Below, piece after piece: positions 17,573-27,231 of a DNA stretch of 64,000 bases. Position 1 is the stretch's first letter, and each line of letters starts with the position of its first letter. A program made the translations under genes and the position numbers. The notes beneath the pieces are model-generated. The model did no database searches. It was not told the origin of the DNA and was given only the letters and a program-made list of their open reading frames with translations. This DNA comes from Lewinellaceae bacterium (GTDB lineage: Bacteria; Bacteroidota; Bacteroidia; Chitinophagales; Saprospiraceae), in the NCBI GenBank assembly GCA_020636105.1, contig JACJYL010000001.1, forward strand, positions 992,001-1,056,000, given 5' to 3'.

Positions 17573-18340
17573 ATGAAAAAGACAATTAGAGAATCCTTCT
17601 TTAAGATTTGGTACTGGTACATCAGCACGAAGGATAAAGACGGGGAGATTACCTTTATGAATTACGGCCACTCTGACGGAAACCAGCTTTTGCCATTGCC
17701 TAAGCACCAGGAAAAAGACAGGTATTCTATTCAATTGTACCATCATTTGGCTTCAAAAATAAACCTCCAAGATAAAAACCTCCTGGAGGTCGGTTGTGGA
17801 AGGGCAGGCGGATTGACTTATATTAAAAAAAATTTGTTGCCAAGGCAAGTGACAGGGATCGACCTGAATAGCAAGGCCATCCAATTCTGCAAAACATTCC
17901 ATTGTCAGGAAAATGCAGCGTATTTACAGGCGGATGCACAAAATCTGCTATTTTCCGATCATTCTTTTGACATCGTTATGAATGTGGAATCCTCACACCG
18001 ATATCCCAGTCCTGAATTATTCTTCAGCGAAGTGAACCGGGTGTTAAAGCCGGGAGGTTATTTTTTATTTACGGATTTCAGACTTACAGATAAGGTGGAA
18101 GCATTGGAGGCTCAATTCAGGGATGCCCAATTAATAACTGAAGAAAAAAAGGACATTACTGAAAATGTTTTGGAAGCATTGACACTAGCTACTCCGGGAA
18201 GGGAAAAACTGATCAAAAAAATTGCGCCCGTTTTTTTACATGGATTGGCCAGACAATTTGCAGCCACCACCGGAACACCAACTTTCAATAAATTTTTGAA
18301 CCGGGATTTCTTGTATCTGACCTATGTTTTAAGGAAGTAA
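17573..18340 (+). CDS. Class I SAM-dependent methyltransferase, 255 aa
   Basis: I use the ATG at 17573 (MKKTIRESFFKIWYWYIS), because a start at 17522 would overlap aroK. Motif I is NLLEVGCGRAGGLTYI, followed by VTGIDLNSKAIQFC, then AYLQADAQNLLFSDHSFD and EVNRVLKPGGYFLFTDF. This is a classic Methyltransf_11 layout. The tail resembles methyltransferases annotated for phenolphthiotriol-type lipids and other small hydrophobic substrates, but the substrate here is unknown. Nothing in the neighbourhood defines it. Confidence 0.78.
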   Translation: MKKTIRESFFKIWYWYISTKDKDGEITFMNYGHSDGNQLLPLPKHQEKDRYSIQLYHHLASKINLQDKNLLEVGCGRAGGLTYIKKNLLPRQVTGIDLNSKAIQFCKTFHCQENAAYLQADAQNLLFSDHSFDIVMNVESSHRYPSPELFFSEVNRVLKPGGYFLFTDFRLTDKVEALEAQFRDAQLITEEKKDITENVLEALTLATPGREKLIKKIAPVFLHGLARQFAATTGTPTFNKFLNRDFLYLTYVLRK

Positions 18341-18342
18341 GG

Positions 18343-18489
18343 AAACTTTTTATTCCCGATGATCGTCCTTTAACAGAGGTGGCTTTTAGTCGAAAATCTT
18401 TAGGGATCCCTGTCCCCTGGTTTATAAACAATTCCAAACAGGTGAAAGCTTCAAACATGACCCCGAAGGAGATTTTCTTACACCGGTGA
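18343..18489 (+). pseudogene. Possible gene remnant (about 48 codons without a start)
   Basis: After the methyltransferase stop, another frame is open and reads protein-like: KLFIPDDRPLTEVAFSRKS, then LGIPVPWFINNSKQVKASN and MTPKEIFLHR before TGA at 18487-18489. There is no start codon with a usable ribosome-binding site. It may be the last part of a lost gene. I cannot assign a family. Confidence 0.25.
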
Positions 18490-18508
18490 GGCTATTGACA
18501 GCCAAGGC

Positions 18509-19846
18509 TCAAACCTGCAATAAGTGCCACTGCCTCGACCGGATATACCAAATAGACAAAAGCAAAATGGCAATCCAATAAAACATTTCTGCCGCCCAGG
18601 CCCACACTAATCCACCGTTAGTGTAATTTACTTCGATATAAATATAGATCAGGTAACCTATAGCGCAAGCCAGTTGTATTTTAAAACCGTAAAAAGTGGC
18701 TCCTGTGCCAGCCAACCCGTTGAAATACACCCCTCCTATGGAAAAAGCCGTCAGGATACCTGCAAGAACGTAAAACACCGGACGCGCCTCATCGATGAGG
18801 AATACATTTTGCCCCCCCAGCAACGGGTAAAGTATTTCATGGGGGAACAGGAGAATGGGTATCGTCATTACCATAGTGGTCATCCATGATATCTTTGCGG
18901 TTTTCCAAATAATGGGCAAAACAGCCTGACGCTTTTGCTGGCCAATAAAATTGCTTACCATGGTGTTTACCCCTGTGGAAAAACCCCAGGTAGGGATGGA
19001 TAAAATGAGGTACACCATCCTGACGAGATTGGTGATAGCCAACTGACGTTCCCCAAGGTTTTCTACTATACTAAAAAAGACAAACCAACTTCCCAGCCCA
19101 ACCATCGCCTGCATCACCATGGGGGTGGACAACCGGAATTCGGTTCGGATCAGTTCCATATCGATCGCCGGGATTCGAAATAGTGCATAACCCCGCGATT
19201 TTTTATCCATAAAAATGAATACAATAAAAACGCCAAAGGCCACCATTTCAGATATTGAACTTGCCAATCCGGCACCGGCGATGCCCATCTCCGGGAATCC
19301 CCAATGGCCATAAACGAGCGCATAATCCAACATTATATTAAAAGCAGCAAGGAAAATAGCATCAACGAGAATGAACCAGGTTCGGGCAATGCCGGTATAA
19401 AGCGCGATGATCGCCACACCGGCATAGGAAAAAAATACCCCCCAGGACCGGTATTCAATGTATTCAAGACTCTTGTGAAAAATAATATCCGAATCTACAA
19501 AGAGCTGGAAGAAATAATAACAGCCATATTTCATAAAAAAGAACATGAACACTGACAGTCCAAGTTCGAAATACAACATCGCATAAAAAGTCCTCCCCAC
19601 TTCCATGGGGTTCCCCTCTCCTATTCTTCGGGCAATCATGATCTGTCCTCCGCGGGAAAAACCAAAACCAATGGCGGCCACAATCAGGTAAAAAACACTG
19701 GCAAATCCAATAGAAGCAAAATCTTCCTCACTCACATGATAAAGGAATACGCTGTCCGTCAAAGCAATGACATTTTGCGCTGCGCTACCCAACATTATCG
19801 GGGCCGAAATAGATAATATTTTACCGTATGAAGTGCTGCTCCTCAT
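18509..19846 (-). CDS. MATE-family efflux transporter
   Basis: A 12-helix exporter of drugs or cationic metabolites driven by Na+ or H+. The 445-aa protein is hydrophobic throughout. It begins ILSISAPIMLGSAAQNVIALTDSVFL and contains the internal repeat expected of MATE proteins, with a second half beginning near EFRLSTPMVMQAMVGLGSWFVFF. The N-half motif SRGGQIMIARRIGEG and its counterpart GFSTGVNTMVSNFIGQQKRQAV are the paired signatures. A TACATTTG (-7 consensus, minus strand) at 19854-19861 is only about 8 bp from the start codon. Substrate not predictable. Confidence 0.88.
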   Translation of the reverse strand: MRSSTSYGKILSISAPIMLGSAAQNVIALTDSVFLYHVSEEDFASIGFASVFYLIVAAIGFGFSRGGQIMIARRIGEGNPMEVGRTFYAMLYFELGLSVFMFFFMKYGCYYFFQLFVDSDIIFHKSLEYIEYRSWGVFFSYAGVAIIALYTGIARTWFILVDAIFLAAFNIMLDYALVYGHWGFPEMGIAGAGLASSISEMVAFGVFIVFIFMDKKSRGYALFRIPAIDMELIRTEFRLSTPMVMQAMVGLGSWFVFFSIVENLGERQLAITNLVRMVYLILSIPTWGFSTGVNTMVSNFIGQQKRQAVLPIIWKTAKISWMTTMVMTIPILLFPHEILYPLLGGQNVFLIDEARPVFYVLAGILTAFSIGGVYFNGLAGTGATFYGFKIQLACAIGYLIYIYIEVNYTNGGLVWAWAAEMFYWIAILLLSIWYIRSRQWHLLQV

Positions 19847-20036
19847 TATTTTGCAAATGTAAGATTAATAACACTAAAATGGTAACGTTGAACAGTATTC
19901 CGCCATACAGTTTTTTTGGCAAAAACTTTTTAGTTAATTTGCACCCTGTCGGAAAAAATCCATGCCCAATTGATAATTTTACCAAACCAGATCTTTTAAA
20001 TTAAAAAAAACGATCCAAACGAATAAATTAAGTCCT

Positions 20037-22097
20037 ATGCAATCATCAAAAAATGCTCCAAAGGCCCAAAAAATTCCTAAAGTCCTGACCCTTCACGGAG
20101 ATACCCGGATAGATTATTACTACTGGCTCAACGATCGCGACAATGAGGAGGTCGTCAACTATCTCAATGCCGAAAATGAATACCTCGAAGATAAACTTTC
20201 CCACATCAAACAGTTCCGCCAGGATCTTTTCCTGGAAATGAAAAGCAGGATCAAAGAAGATGACCAGTCAGTACCTTATAAGGATAACGGTTATTTTTAC
20301 ATCACCCGTTACGAAAAAGGAAAAGAATACCCGGTATACTCCAGAAAGAAAGATTCGCTGGAAGCCCCTGAAGAAATTTTACTCGAAGTAAATGAGCTGG
20401 CCAAAGATTTTTCCTATTTTAAGATCGGGGGATTTGAAGTTAGCCTGGACAATAAACTGATGGCTTACAGCGAAGATATTGTCAGCCGAAGAATATATAC
20501 CATCCGTTTTAAAAACCTGGAAACCGGGGAAATGCTGGAGGATGTCATTCCCAATACATCGGGCAATATCATCTGGGCCAACGACAACAAGACTTTATTT
20601 TATGCAGTAAAGGATGAGGCTTTACGTCCATACAAAATTTTCAGACACAAACTGGGAACGCCGGTTACTGATGATGTGGAAATCTGGCATGAAGCAGATG
20701 ATACTTTCCGTACTTATATTTACAAAACGAAATCCGATCGTTTTCTCATCATCGGCTCTGATCAGACGATAACTTCCGAGTACAGGATTCTCGACGCCAA
20801 TGATCCGGAAGGCACCTTTAGAATTTTCCAGAAAAGAACGCGTGGCCTGGAGTACGACCTGGCTCATTTTAAGGATGATTTTTTTGTAAGAACCAACCTC
20901 AATGCAAAGAACTTCAGGTTGATGAAAACGCCCGTCGATGCAACGGAAAAATCCAACTGGACAGAAGTTATTCCACACCGGGAGGATGTCTTGTTGGAAG
21001 ACATGGACATTTTCAATAACTATCTCGTACTTTCAGAAAGGATAAAAGGCATTACCCAATTGAGAATAATGCCTACCGAAGGCAGCGAACACTATATTCA
21101 CTTCCAGGATGAAGCCCACCTCACCGCTACCTCCATCAATCTTGATTTTGATACTGATATTTTGCGCATCAGTTACCAGTCGATGACCACTCCGCCGACC
21201 ATTTACGACTACAATATGAAAACCAGGGAGTTCAAGCTGATGAAACAACAGGAAGTCGTAGGGGATTTCGATCCTGAAAATTATGAATCGGAAAGATTTT
21301 TTGTGACGGTGAGAGACGGAGTCCAGGTGCCCGTATCTATTGTTTACCGCAAAGGATACCAAAAAGACGGTAACGCGCCGCTGCTCCAATATGCTTATGG
21401 CAGTTACGGACACAGTATGGAACCTTATTTCAGTTCTATCCGATTAAGCCTGCTCGATCGTGGATTCGCCTTTGCCATCGCCCATATTCGCGGCGGCGAA
21501 GAGATGGGCCGTCACTGGTATGACGATGGCAGGTTGCTCAAAAAGAAAAATACTTTTACCGATTTTATCGACTGCGCCAAATACCTGGTCGAACATAAGT
21601 ACACCAGTAATGATCGTCTTTTCGCCATGGGGGGCAGTGCAGGCGGACTGCTGATGGGCGCCATTATCAATATGGCTCCTGAACTTTGGAAAGGAGTTCT
21701 GGCCGCCGTGCCTTTCGTCGATGTAGTAACGACCATGCTTGATGACAGCATCCCTTTGACTACTGGCGAATACGATGAATGGGGCAATCCCAATGAAAAA
21801 GAGTATTACGATTACATAAAATCTTACTCTCCCTACGACAACGTCGAAGCCAAAGATTACCCCGCGATGCTGGTCACGACCGGACTACACGACTCCCAGG
21901 TTCAATACTGGGAGCCGGCCAAATGGGTGGCGAAACTGCGGGAGATGAAAACAGATGACAACATTTTGCTCATGCATACAAATATGGAGGCAGGGCATGG
22001 AGGCGCCTCTGGCCGGTTCGAGGCGATCAAGGAAATTGCGCTTGAATATGCTTTTATTTTAGATCTTGCAGGAAAAATAGAAGGCGAAAATAAATAA
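20037..22097 (+). CDS. ptrB: Oligopeptidase B (S9A serine peptidase)
   Basis: Cleaves small peptides after basic residues. It has an N-terminal seven-bladed beta-propeller (about 70-400) that gates access and a C-terminal alpha/beta-hydrolase. The catalytic triad is S534 in MGGSAGGLL, D619 in GLHDSQVQYWEP and H654 in EAGHGGASG. The paired motif YAYGSYG and AHIRGGEEMGRHWYDDG are typical of oligopeptidase B. The length of 686 aa is normal, and no signal peptide is seen, so it is probably cytosolic or periplasmic by another route. It is monocistronic and divergent from the MATE gene. Confidence 0.9.
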   Translation: MQSSKNAPKAQKIPKVLTLHGDTRIDYYYWLNDRDNEEVVNYLNAENEYLEDKLSHIKQFRQDLFLEMKSRIKEDDQSVPYKDNGYFYITRYEKGKEYPVYSRKKDSLEAPEEILLEVNELAKDFSYFKIGGFEVSLDNKLMAYSEDIVSRRIYTIRFKNLETGEMLEDVIPNTSGNIIWANDNKTLFYAVKDEALRPYKIFRHKLGTPVTDDVEIWHEADDTFRTYIYKTKSDRFLIIGSDQTITSEYRILDANDPEGTFRIFQKRTRGLEYDLAHFKDDFFVRTNLNAKNFRLMKTPVDATEKSNWTEVIPHREDVLLEDMDIFNNYLVLSERIKGITQLRIMPTEGSEHYIHFQDEAHLTATSINLDFDTDILRISYQSMTTPPTIYDYNMKTREFKLMKQQEVVGDFDPENYESERFFVTVRDGVQVPVSIVYRKGYQKDGNAPLLQYAYGSYGHSMEPYFSSIRLSLLDRGFAFAIAHIRGGEEMGRHWYDDGRLLKKKNTFTDFIDCAKYLVEHKYTSNDRLFAMGGSAGGLLMGAIINMAPELWKGVLAAVPFVDVVTTMLDDSIPLTTGEYDEWGNPNEKEYYDYIKSYSPYDNVEAKDYPAMLVTTGLHDSQVQYWEPAKWVAKLREMKTDDNILLMHTNMEAGHGGASGRFEAIKEIALEYAFILDLAGKIEGENK

Positions 22098-22311
22098 GCG
22101 CATCCTTTAAGGTATTATAAAATCTGGAAAATTAGCCGGGTGGGGAGTTGCAAAGGTTGTTAACCTGTAATCTGCATCTCCCAACCCGCATAATTGTTCT
22201 AAAATAAATTATTACATTTACTACCATAAAATTAAATAGCCCGCCTAAAACCGGATGTCTTCTAAGCGAATTGGCCATTGGTCGCTATTTAACGGACAAT
22301 TTTAAACAGGC
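22098..22311. other. Leader region of the susC locus with a hairpin
   Basis: No coding sequence is apparent. GGGTGGGGAG (22138-22147) nearly matches the complement of CTCCCAACCC (22178-22187), enclosing AGGTTGTTAACCT, itself partly palindromic. There is no T-run after it, so it is not a clear terminator. It could be an RNA leader upstream of susC. Confidence 0.3.
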
Positions 22312-25300
22312 ATGCAAAAATATTTACTTCTACTCCTTTTCCTTACCTCAGGTATTCTTTCCCTTTCTGGGCAAAAAGTAATCACAGGTGTGATCACTTC
22401 GACTGAAGACGGTGAACCTCTATTTGGAGTTAACATTAGCATCAAGGATTCAAACACTGGTGCCATTTCCGATTTCGAGGGGAAATATAGTCTGGAAGCC
22501 AAAGAGGATGACATACTGGTTTTCAGTTTCATTGGATTTCAATTGCAGGAAATTCCCGTTGCAGGGCGGAGCGTCATTGATGTTTCTCTTGTGACAGATG
22601 CAGAACAATTAGGAGAAGTGGTCGTCACGGCCCTCGGTATCAAACGCCAAAAACGCGAACTCGGATATTCTGCTGAAACTTTTGGTGGAGAAGGTCTTGA
22701 AAAGTCCAATGCCACCAACCTGATTTCTGCCCTGAGTGGCAAATCAGCAGGCGTTCAGGTGGGCACGTCAAACGGAGTAGACGGAGGAACCACAAGGATC
22801 ACTATTCGCGGCAATAACAACCTTAAAGGCAATAACCAACCACTCATCATCATCGACGGCGTTCCGCTTGAGAATGAATCGGGTTTCACAGATGTCGGCC
22901 GCGGAGTGGATTGGGGGTCATCCATCAACAATATCAACCCTCAGGACATCGAAACCATGAATATCCTGAAAGGCCCAACCGCTTCGGCCCTTTATGGTTC
23001 AAGAGGTGCCAACGGAGTCATCCTGATCACCACTAAAAGAGGACAGCAGCAAAAAGGAATTGGCATCACCTACAATGTGTCACACAAGATCATTCAGCCT
23101 TTCAGATACCGGAAAGTTCAAAATACCTATGGATCCGGTGGGCCGGTCAGCTTACTGGAACCTCAACTGGAAATGAATGCCGACGGGGAATACATGTACC
23201 CCAATAACATTCACACCAATTCCGGTCCTTTTGGCAAAACGACCTTTGAGACTTTTGGTTTTTATTCCACCGGCGTTTCCTGGGGCCCAAAAATGGAAGG
23301 ACAAATGGTCCGTTGGTGGGACGGCGAGTTAAGACCTTACACCCCCCAACCCGACAACCTGAAATTATTTTTCCATAACGGCCACACGACTGCTCATAAC
23401 CTTTCCTTTTCGGGAGGTGGAAAAATGGGAACCATGCGGGTTTCCCTGACCCGAAACAGTCATGAGGCGGTCATCCCCAACAGTAATTTTGACCAAACCA
23501 CCGCCAATATCGGATCGAGAATCGACATTTCTCCAAAAGTACACGCCGATCTTTCTATCTCCTACATCAACTACCACCGATTAAACAGCCCAACTCTTGG
23601 CGATGATAATACAGGCTCCTTCGGTAAGGGAATTCTCTACAGCTGGCCAAGAAGTTATAAAGGCCTGGAAAAAGATATAGATATATTGCCCGACGGCACC
23701 CAAAATGATTATGGCGGAAATTATCCCTTTACTTTTTCACCGCCTCATTTATGGTGGAATGCGTATAACAACAACACCAGCCTTGACCGGAATAAACTGA
23801 TCGGCGGGCTTTCCTTAACCTATGATGTTACCAACTGGCTCAACATTACCGGGAAATTAGGGCTTGATTTTACCCTTACCCAGTTTGAGAAAAAGCACAA
23901 CCCGATCGATAAGCTCGGAATCCTGGGAGGTTTTTATGCCAACGAACTGGACCGAAACAAAGTGGTCAACAATGAATTTCTCGTCACTGTGCATAAAAAA
24001 AATCTGTTCGGAAAAACATTTGGAGGCAGCATTTCTTTGGGGGGAACCCAATGGCAACGCAGCCGATATGCCATCAAAGGAAGCAGTTCCACATGGATCA
24101 ACCCCTGGTTGTTCACCTTTAACAATTATGAAAACAGGATTGATGTTCCCATCCCCACTGAAATCCGTTACGACAAAAAGATCAATTCCATATATGGGTT
24201 TTTGAACCTCCATTTCAAGGAATACCTCTTCCTGGAACTCAGTGGACGAAATGACTGGTCTTCGGCCTTACCCATTCAAAACAATTCATATTTCTACCCA
24301 TCCGCCTCTATGAGTTTCATTTTGAGCGAAGTAATAGACTTCAGCCATACGGGGATCAGTTTTTTAAAACTCAGAGCCGCCTATGCTGAAACTGCCACAG
24401 ATACCGATCCGTTCGCGTTGGATTTTACTTATGCTACAGGTAGTTTCGGAGGAAGTCAAACAGCAACCCTGCCCACCACTATCCCTCCTTTGGAATTAAA
24501 ACCCCAATTGGCCAATTCCTACGAAGCCGGGATCAGCATGGGATGGCTCGAAGATAAAATTCAACTGGATTTGACCTATTACCAGATATGGTCGTATGCC
24601 CAGATACTCGATTCTCCCCTTCCTGCCTCCTCCGGAGCCAATTTTATTAAGATCAATACTGGTGAAATTCAAAACAGGGGCTTTGAAGCGACCCTTGATA
24701 TTACATTGCTTCAAAAAAAGAATTTCTTCTGGCAAACAGGTTTTAATATCAGCCGAAACAGAAACAGGATCATCAGCCTTGGAGATGGAGCCGACATTCT
24801 CCAACTGGCAGATATCTGGGGGCTGAACGGGCCTGCCATAGCCGTGAGAGAAGGAGAAGATTATGGTACCATCGTCGGATATGATTATATTTATGATGAG
24901 GCTTCCGGCAAACCCATATTAAACGAGGAAGGAACCCACTACTTATTTACGGAAAACCAGGTACCCATTGGTAATGCCTCCCCTAAATTTACCGGCGGAT
25001 GGACGATGAGACTCGGCTTTAAAAACTTCAGCCTGAATACCCTTGTAGATACCAAATGGGGCGGAGATATTTATGCAGGGTCCTACGTCATCGGATTACA
25101 AACCGGTCAAAGTCCTGAAACCCTTTTAGAAAGGAACGGGGGCGGTCTTCCCTATACGGATCCTGATGGAAATATCCGTAATATCGGGGTTATCCTGGAC
25201 GGCGTTTATGCTGACGGTACGCCTAATGACAAAGTCGTACATTATTACTTCAAATACGTGCCTAATGCCGGTGGCTGGGGACACTTTCTCTCCACACCAG

Positions 25301-25560
25301 GCATTCTGGAAAACTCCTGGATCAAGTTAAGGGAGGTCGCATTGACTTATAAGTTCCCCACAGGCATATTGAATAAATCAAAAGTTTTCCAGGGATTGAC
25401 GGCATCCATCGTGGGGCGGGACTTATTCTACCTATACACTACCCTACCTGACAACATTAATCCCGAAGGCTCCAATGGCTCAGGCAATGCACAGGGGCTG
25501 GAATGGGCTTCGTTTCCTAGTATGCGATCTTTCAGCTTTAGTTTAATAGCCTCTTTCTGA
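22312..25560 (+). CDS. SusC/RagA-type TonB-linked outer-membrane transporter
   Basis: The barrel half of a SusCD nutrient importer, energised by TonB. A signal peptide (MQKYLLLLLFLTSGILSLSG) is followed by a carboxypeptidase-D regulatory-like domain (VITGVITSTEDGEPLFGVNI, about 23-100). Next comes LGEVVVTALGIKRQKRELGY, the TonB-box-proximal and plug sequence typical of SusC, with LSGKSAGVQV and IRGNNNLKGNNQPLIIIDG. A 22-stranded barrel of about 850 residues ends in an aromatic residue (F). The length of 1082 aa is normal. susD follows after 21 bp. No ECF-sigma/anti-sigma pair or hybrid two-component regulator is close by. The substrate is inferred from the third gene of the locus. Confidence 0.93.
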   Translation: MQKYLLLLLFLTSGILSLSGQKVITGVITSTEDGEPLFGVNISIKDSNTGAISDFEGKYSLEAKEDDILVFSFIGFQLQEIPVAGRSVIDVSLVTDAEQLGEVVVTALGIKRQKRELGYSAETFGGEGLEKSNATNLISALSGKSAGVQVGTSNGVDGGTTRITIRGNNNLKGNNQPLIIIDGVPLENESGFTDVGRGVDWGSSINNINPQDIETMNILKGPTASALYGSRGANGVILITTKRGQQQKGIGITYNVSHKIIQPFRYRKVQNTYGSGGPVSLLEPQLEMNADGEYMYPNNIHTNSGPFGKTTFETFGFYSTGVSWGPKMEGQMVRWWDGELRPYTPQPDNLKLFFHNGHTTAHNLSFSGGGKMGTMRVSLTRNSHEAVIPNSNFDQTTANIGSRIDISPKVHADLSISYINYHRLNSPTLGDDNTGSFGKGILYSWPRSYKGLEKDIDILPDGTQNDYGGNYPFTFSPPHLWWNAYNNNTSLDRNKLIGGLSLTYDVTNWLNITGKLGLDFTLTQFEKKHNPIDKLGILGGFYANELDRNKVVNNEFLVTVHKKNLFGKTFGGSISLGGTQWQRSRYAIKGSSSTWINPWLFTFNNYENRIDVPIPTEIRYDKKINSIYGFLNLHFKEYLFLELSGRNDWSSALPIQNNSYFYPSASMSFILSEVIDFSHTGISFLKLRAAYAETATDTDPFALDFTYATGSFGGSQTATLPTTIPPLELKPQLANSYEAGISMGWLEDKIQLDLTYYQIWSYAQILDSPLPASSGANFIKINTGEIQNRGFEATLDITLLQKKNFFWQTGFNISRNRNRIISLGDGADILQLADIWGLNGPAIAVREGEDYGTIVGYDYIYDEASGKPILNEEGTHYLFTENQVPIGNASPKFTGGWTMRLGFKNFSLNTLVDTKWGGDIYAGSYVIGLQTGQSPETLLERNGGGLPYTDPDGNIRNIGVILDGVYADGTPNDKVVHYYFKYVPNAGGWGHFLSTPGILENSWIKLREVALTYKFPTGILNKSKVFQGLTASIVGRDLFYLYTTLPDNINPEGSNGSGNAQGLEWASFPSMRSFSFSLIASF

Positions 25561-25581
25561 CCTGTGATAAATAGATTTGAA

Positions 25582-27177
25582 ATGAAAAAAATAAACGTAT
25601 TATATATCCTGGTTTCAACGGTTTTGATGCTTCCCTCCTGTGACAAAGGTTTTGAGGCCCTCAATAAAAATCCATTCGAGTCCACTCAAACCGAGATCGG
25701 ACCTCTTTTTAATACTTGCGTCAATTCCCTGAGATTGGGCTGGAACGAACAATTCTACCTTCACAATGAGACGCTGTATGAGATCACCCAGCAAGCGGCA
25801 TTATCGTCTGTTACTTTCCAAAATGTTTCCATTGGCACGGAGGAAGTCTGGAACAATTATTATATCACCCTTGCCCATTTCCGGGAACTCGAAGCCAGGT
25901 TTGATGCCTATGAAGGAGATACTGAGGTGCTCAACAATGTAAGAGCCATGACCAAAATCCTCCTGGCCTATAAGACTTTTAGGGTCACAGACCTGTTTGG
26001 CGACATGCCTTTTTTTGATGCAGGAAAGGGATTTGAGGATCTTGCCTATGCGCGCCCCAAATTTGATACCCAGAAAGATATCTATTTCTTTTTACTGGAT
26101 GAATTAAAATGGGCCGCCGAGCACATTAATCCTGCGCCCAACCCGATCACCGCAACCGGAGAAGCCTATTACAATTTAGGAAATTTTGATACTTTCTTCA
26201 ACGGAGATCTTCACCAATGGATAAAATTCGCCAATAGTTTACGATTGCGTCATGCGTTGAGGATGTATGAAAAAGCCCCATTGGAGGCCGAAACCATCAT
26301 TTCGGAAATATTGGAGAACAACCTGCCCCTGGTGAGAGAAAATGAGGATAATGTTTTGATGAACCCCAGGGCACAGCAATGGCTCAACCAGTCAGTTGGA
26401 TGGTCCTTCCGTGAGCATAAAAAACTGAGAATGGGAAGCAACATCTGGCACCAGATGTCGGAAAATGACAACGTGGACGGCAGCGGCATATTTGACCCCA
26501 GGGCCTATGTATTTTTTGAAACCAATAACGCCAATGAATGGGCACCCTTCCCTCAGGTTCCCGATGAAAATACACCACAGTCCGGGGGAATTCCTTATCA
26601 GTACCACCGGGATGATAATTATACCATAAAGGGGCAGGATAATATTTATTCTCCCTTCAATTATTACCTGGTCAGGGACGAACAGGATGTTCCGGAAATC
26701 ATCCTCACGGCTGCCGAAGTTCATTTTATCAAAGCGGAAATTTTGCTGCGGGGTATTGGTGTTCCTGCAGATGAAGGGGAAGCAGATGGGGAATACACAT
26801 TGGGATTAGCCGCTTCCATTGAATTTTGGCAGAAGGTGGCGTTTAATACGGCCATTTGGACGAATGCCCAAACTCCTTTAACTACAGGAGAAATATTTGC
26901 GGTCACCAATCATCCCCGCTTGAGCATATTTACCAGCCAGGACAAATTGGGCCTCATTTATACCCAAAGATGGATCGATGCTTTCCGGCAGCCCTGGGAA
27001 GCTTACGCCCTTGTCAGACGAACCGGGCAAACCCCACATGAAGGCCCGATAAAACAACATTACAGGTTCCCTTATCCGCCGGGAGAAATCGAAAACAATC
27101 CCGACAACTGGGCTGCTCAGGTAAGCAAAATGGGAGAAGATTCTTATTTGACCAAAATTTGGTGGATGCCCGGTTAA
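25582..27177 (+). CDS. SusD/RagB-family outer-membrane lipoprotein
   Basis: The surface lid of the SusCD importer that captures the nutrient. I start at the ATG at 25582 (MKKINVLYILVSTVLMLPSC); the GTG six codons upstream lies almost against the susC stop. The lipobox cysteine is in MLPSCDKGFE. The protein shows the SusD-like_2 pattern: EALNKNPFEST at the N-terminus, TPR-like helices such as MTKILLAYKTFRVTDLFGD, and the C-terminal ILTAAEVHFIKAEILLRG. Length of about 531 aa is typical. Its fixed position directly after susC supports the pairing. Confidence 0.9.
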   Translation: MKKINVLYILVSTVLMLPSCDKGFEALNKNPFESTQTEIGPLFNTCVNSLRLGWNEQFYLHNETLYEITQQAALSSVTFQNVSIGTEEVWNNYYITLAHFRELEARFDAYEGDTEVLNNVRAMTKILLAYKTFRVTDLFGDMPFFDAGKGFEDLAYARPKFDTQKDIYFFLLDELKWAAEHINPAPNPITATGEAYYNLGNFDTFFNGDLHQWIKFANSLRLRHALRMYEKAPLEAETIISEILENNLPLVRENEDNVLMNPRAQQWLNQSVGWSFREHKKLRMGSNIWHQMSENDNVDGSGIFDPRAYVFFETNNANEWAPFPQVPDENTPQSGGIPYQYHRDDNYTIKGQDNIYSPFNYYLVRDEQDVPEIILTAAEVHFIKAEILLRGIGVPADEGEADGEYTLGLAASIEFWQKVAFNTAIWTNAQTPLTTGEIFAVTNHPRLSIFTSQDKLGLIYTQRWIDAFRQPWEAYALVRRTGQTPHEGPIKQHYRFPYPPGEIENNPDNWAAQVSKMGEDSYLTKIWWMPG

Positions 27178-27231
27178 AAAACATGGTTATAACCTTCTGA
27201 GAAAATATTTCTAAAACTTAAAATCTGATAT

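Noticed and set aside
22098..22311. A riboswitch upstream of susC
   Set aside because: Only one imperfect hairpin is visible and no known aptamer core; nothing more specific can be supported.
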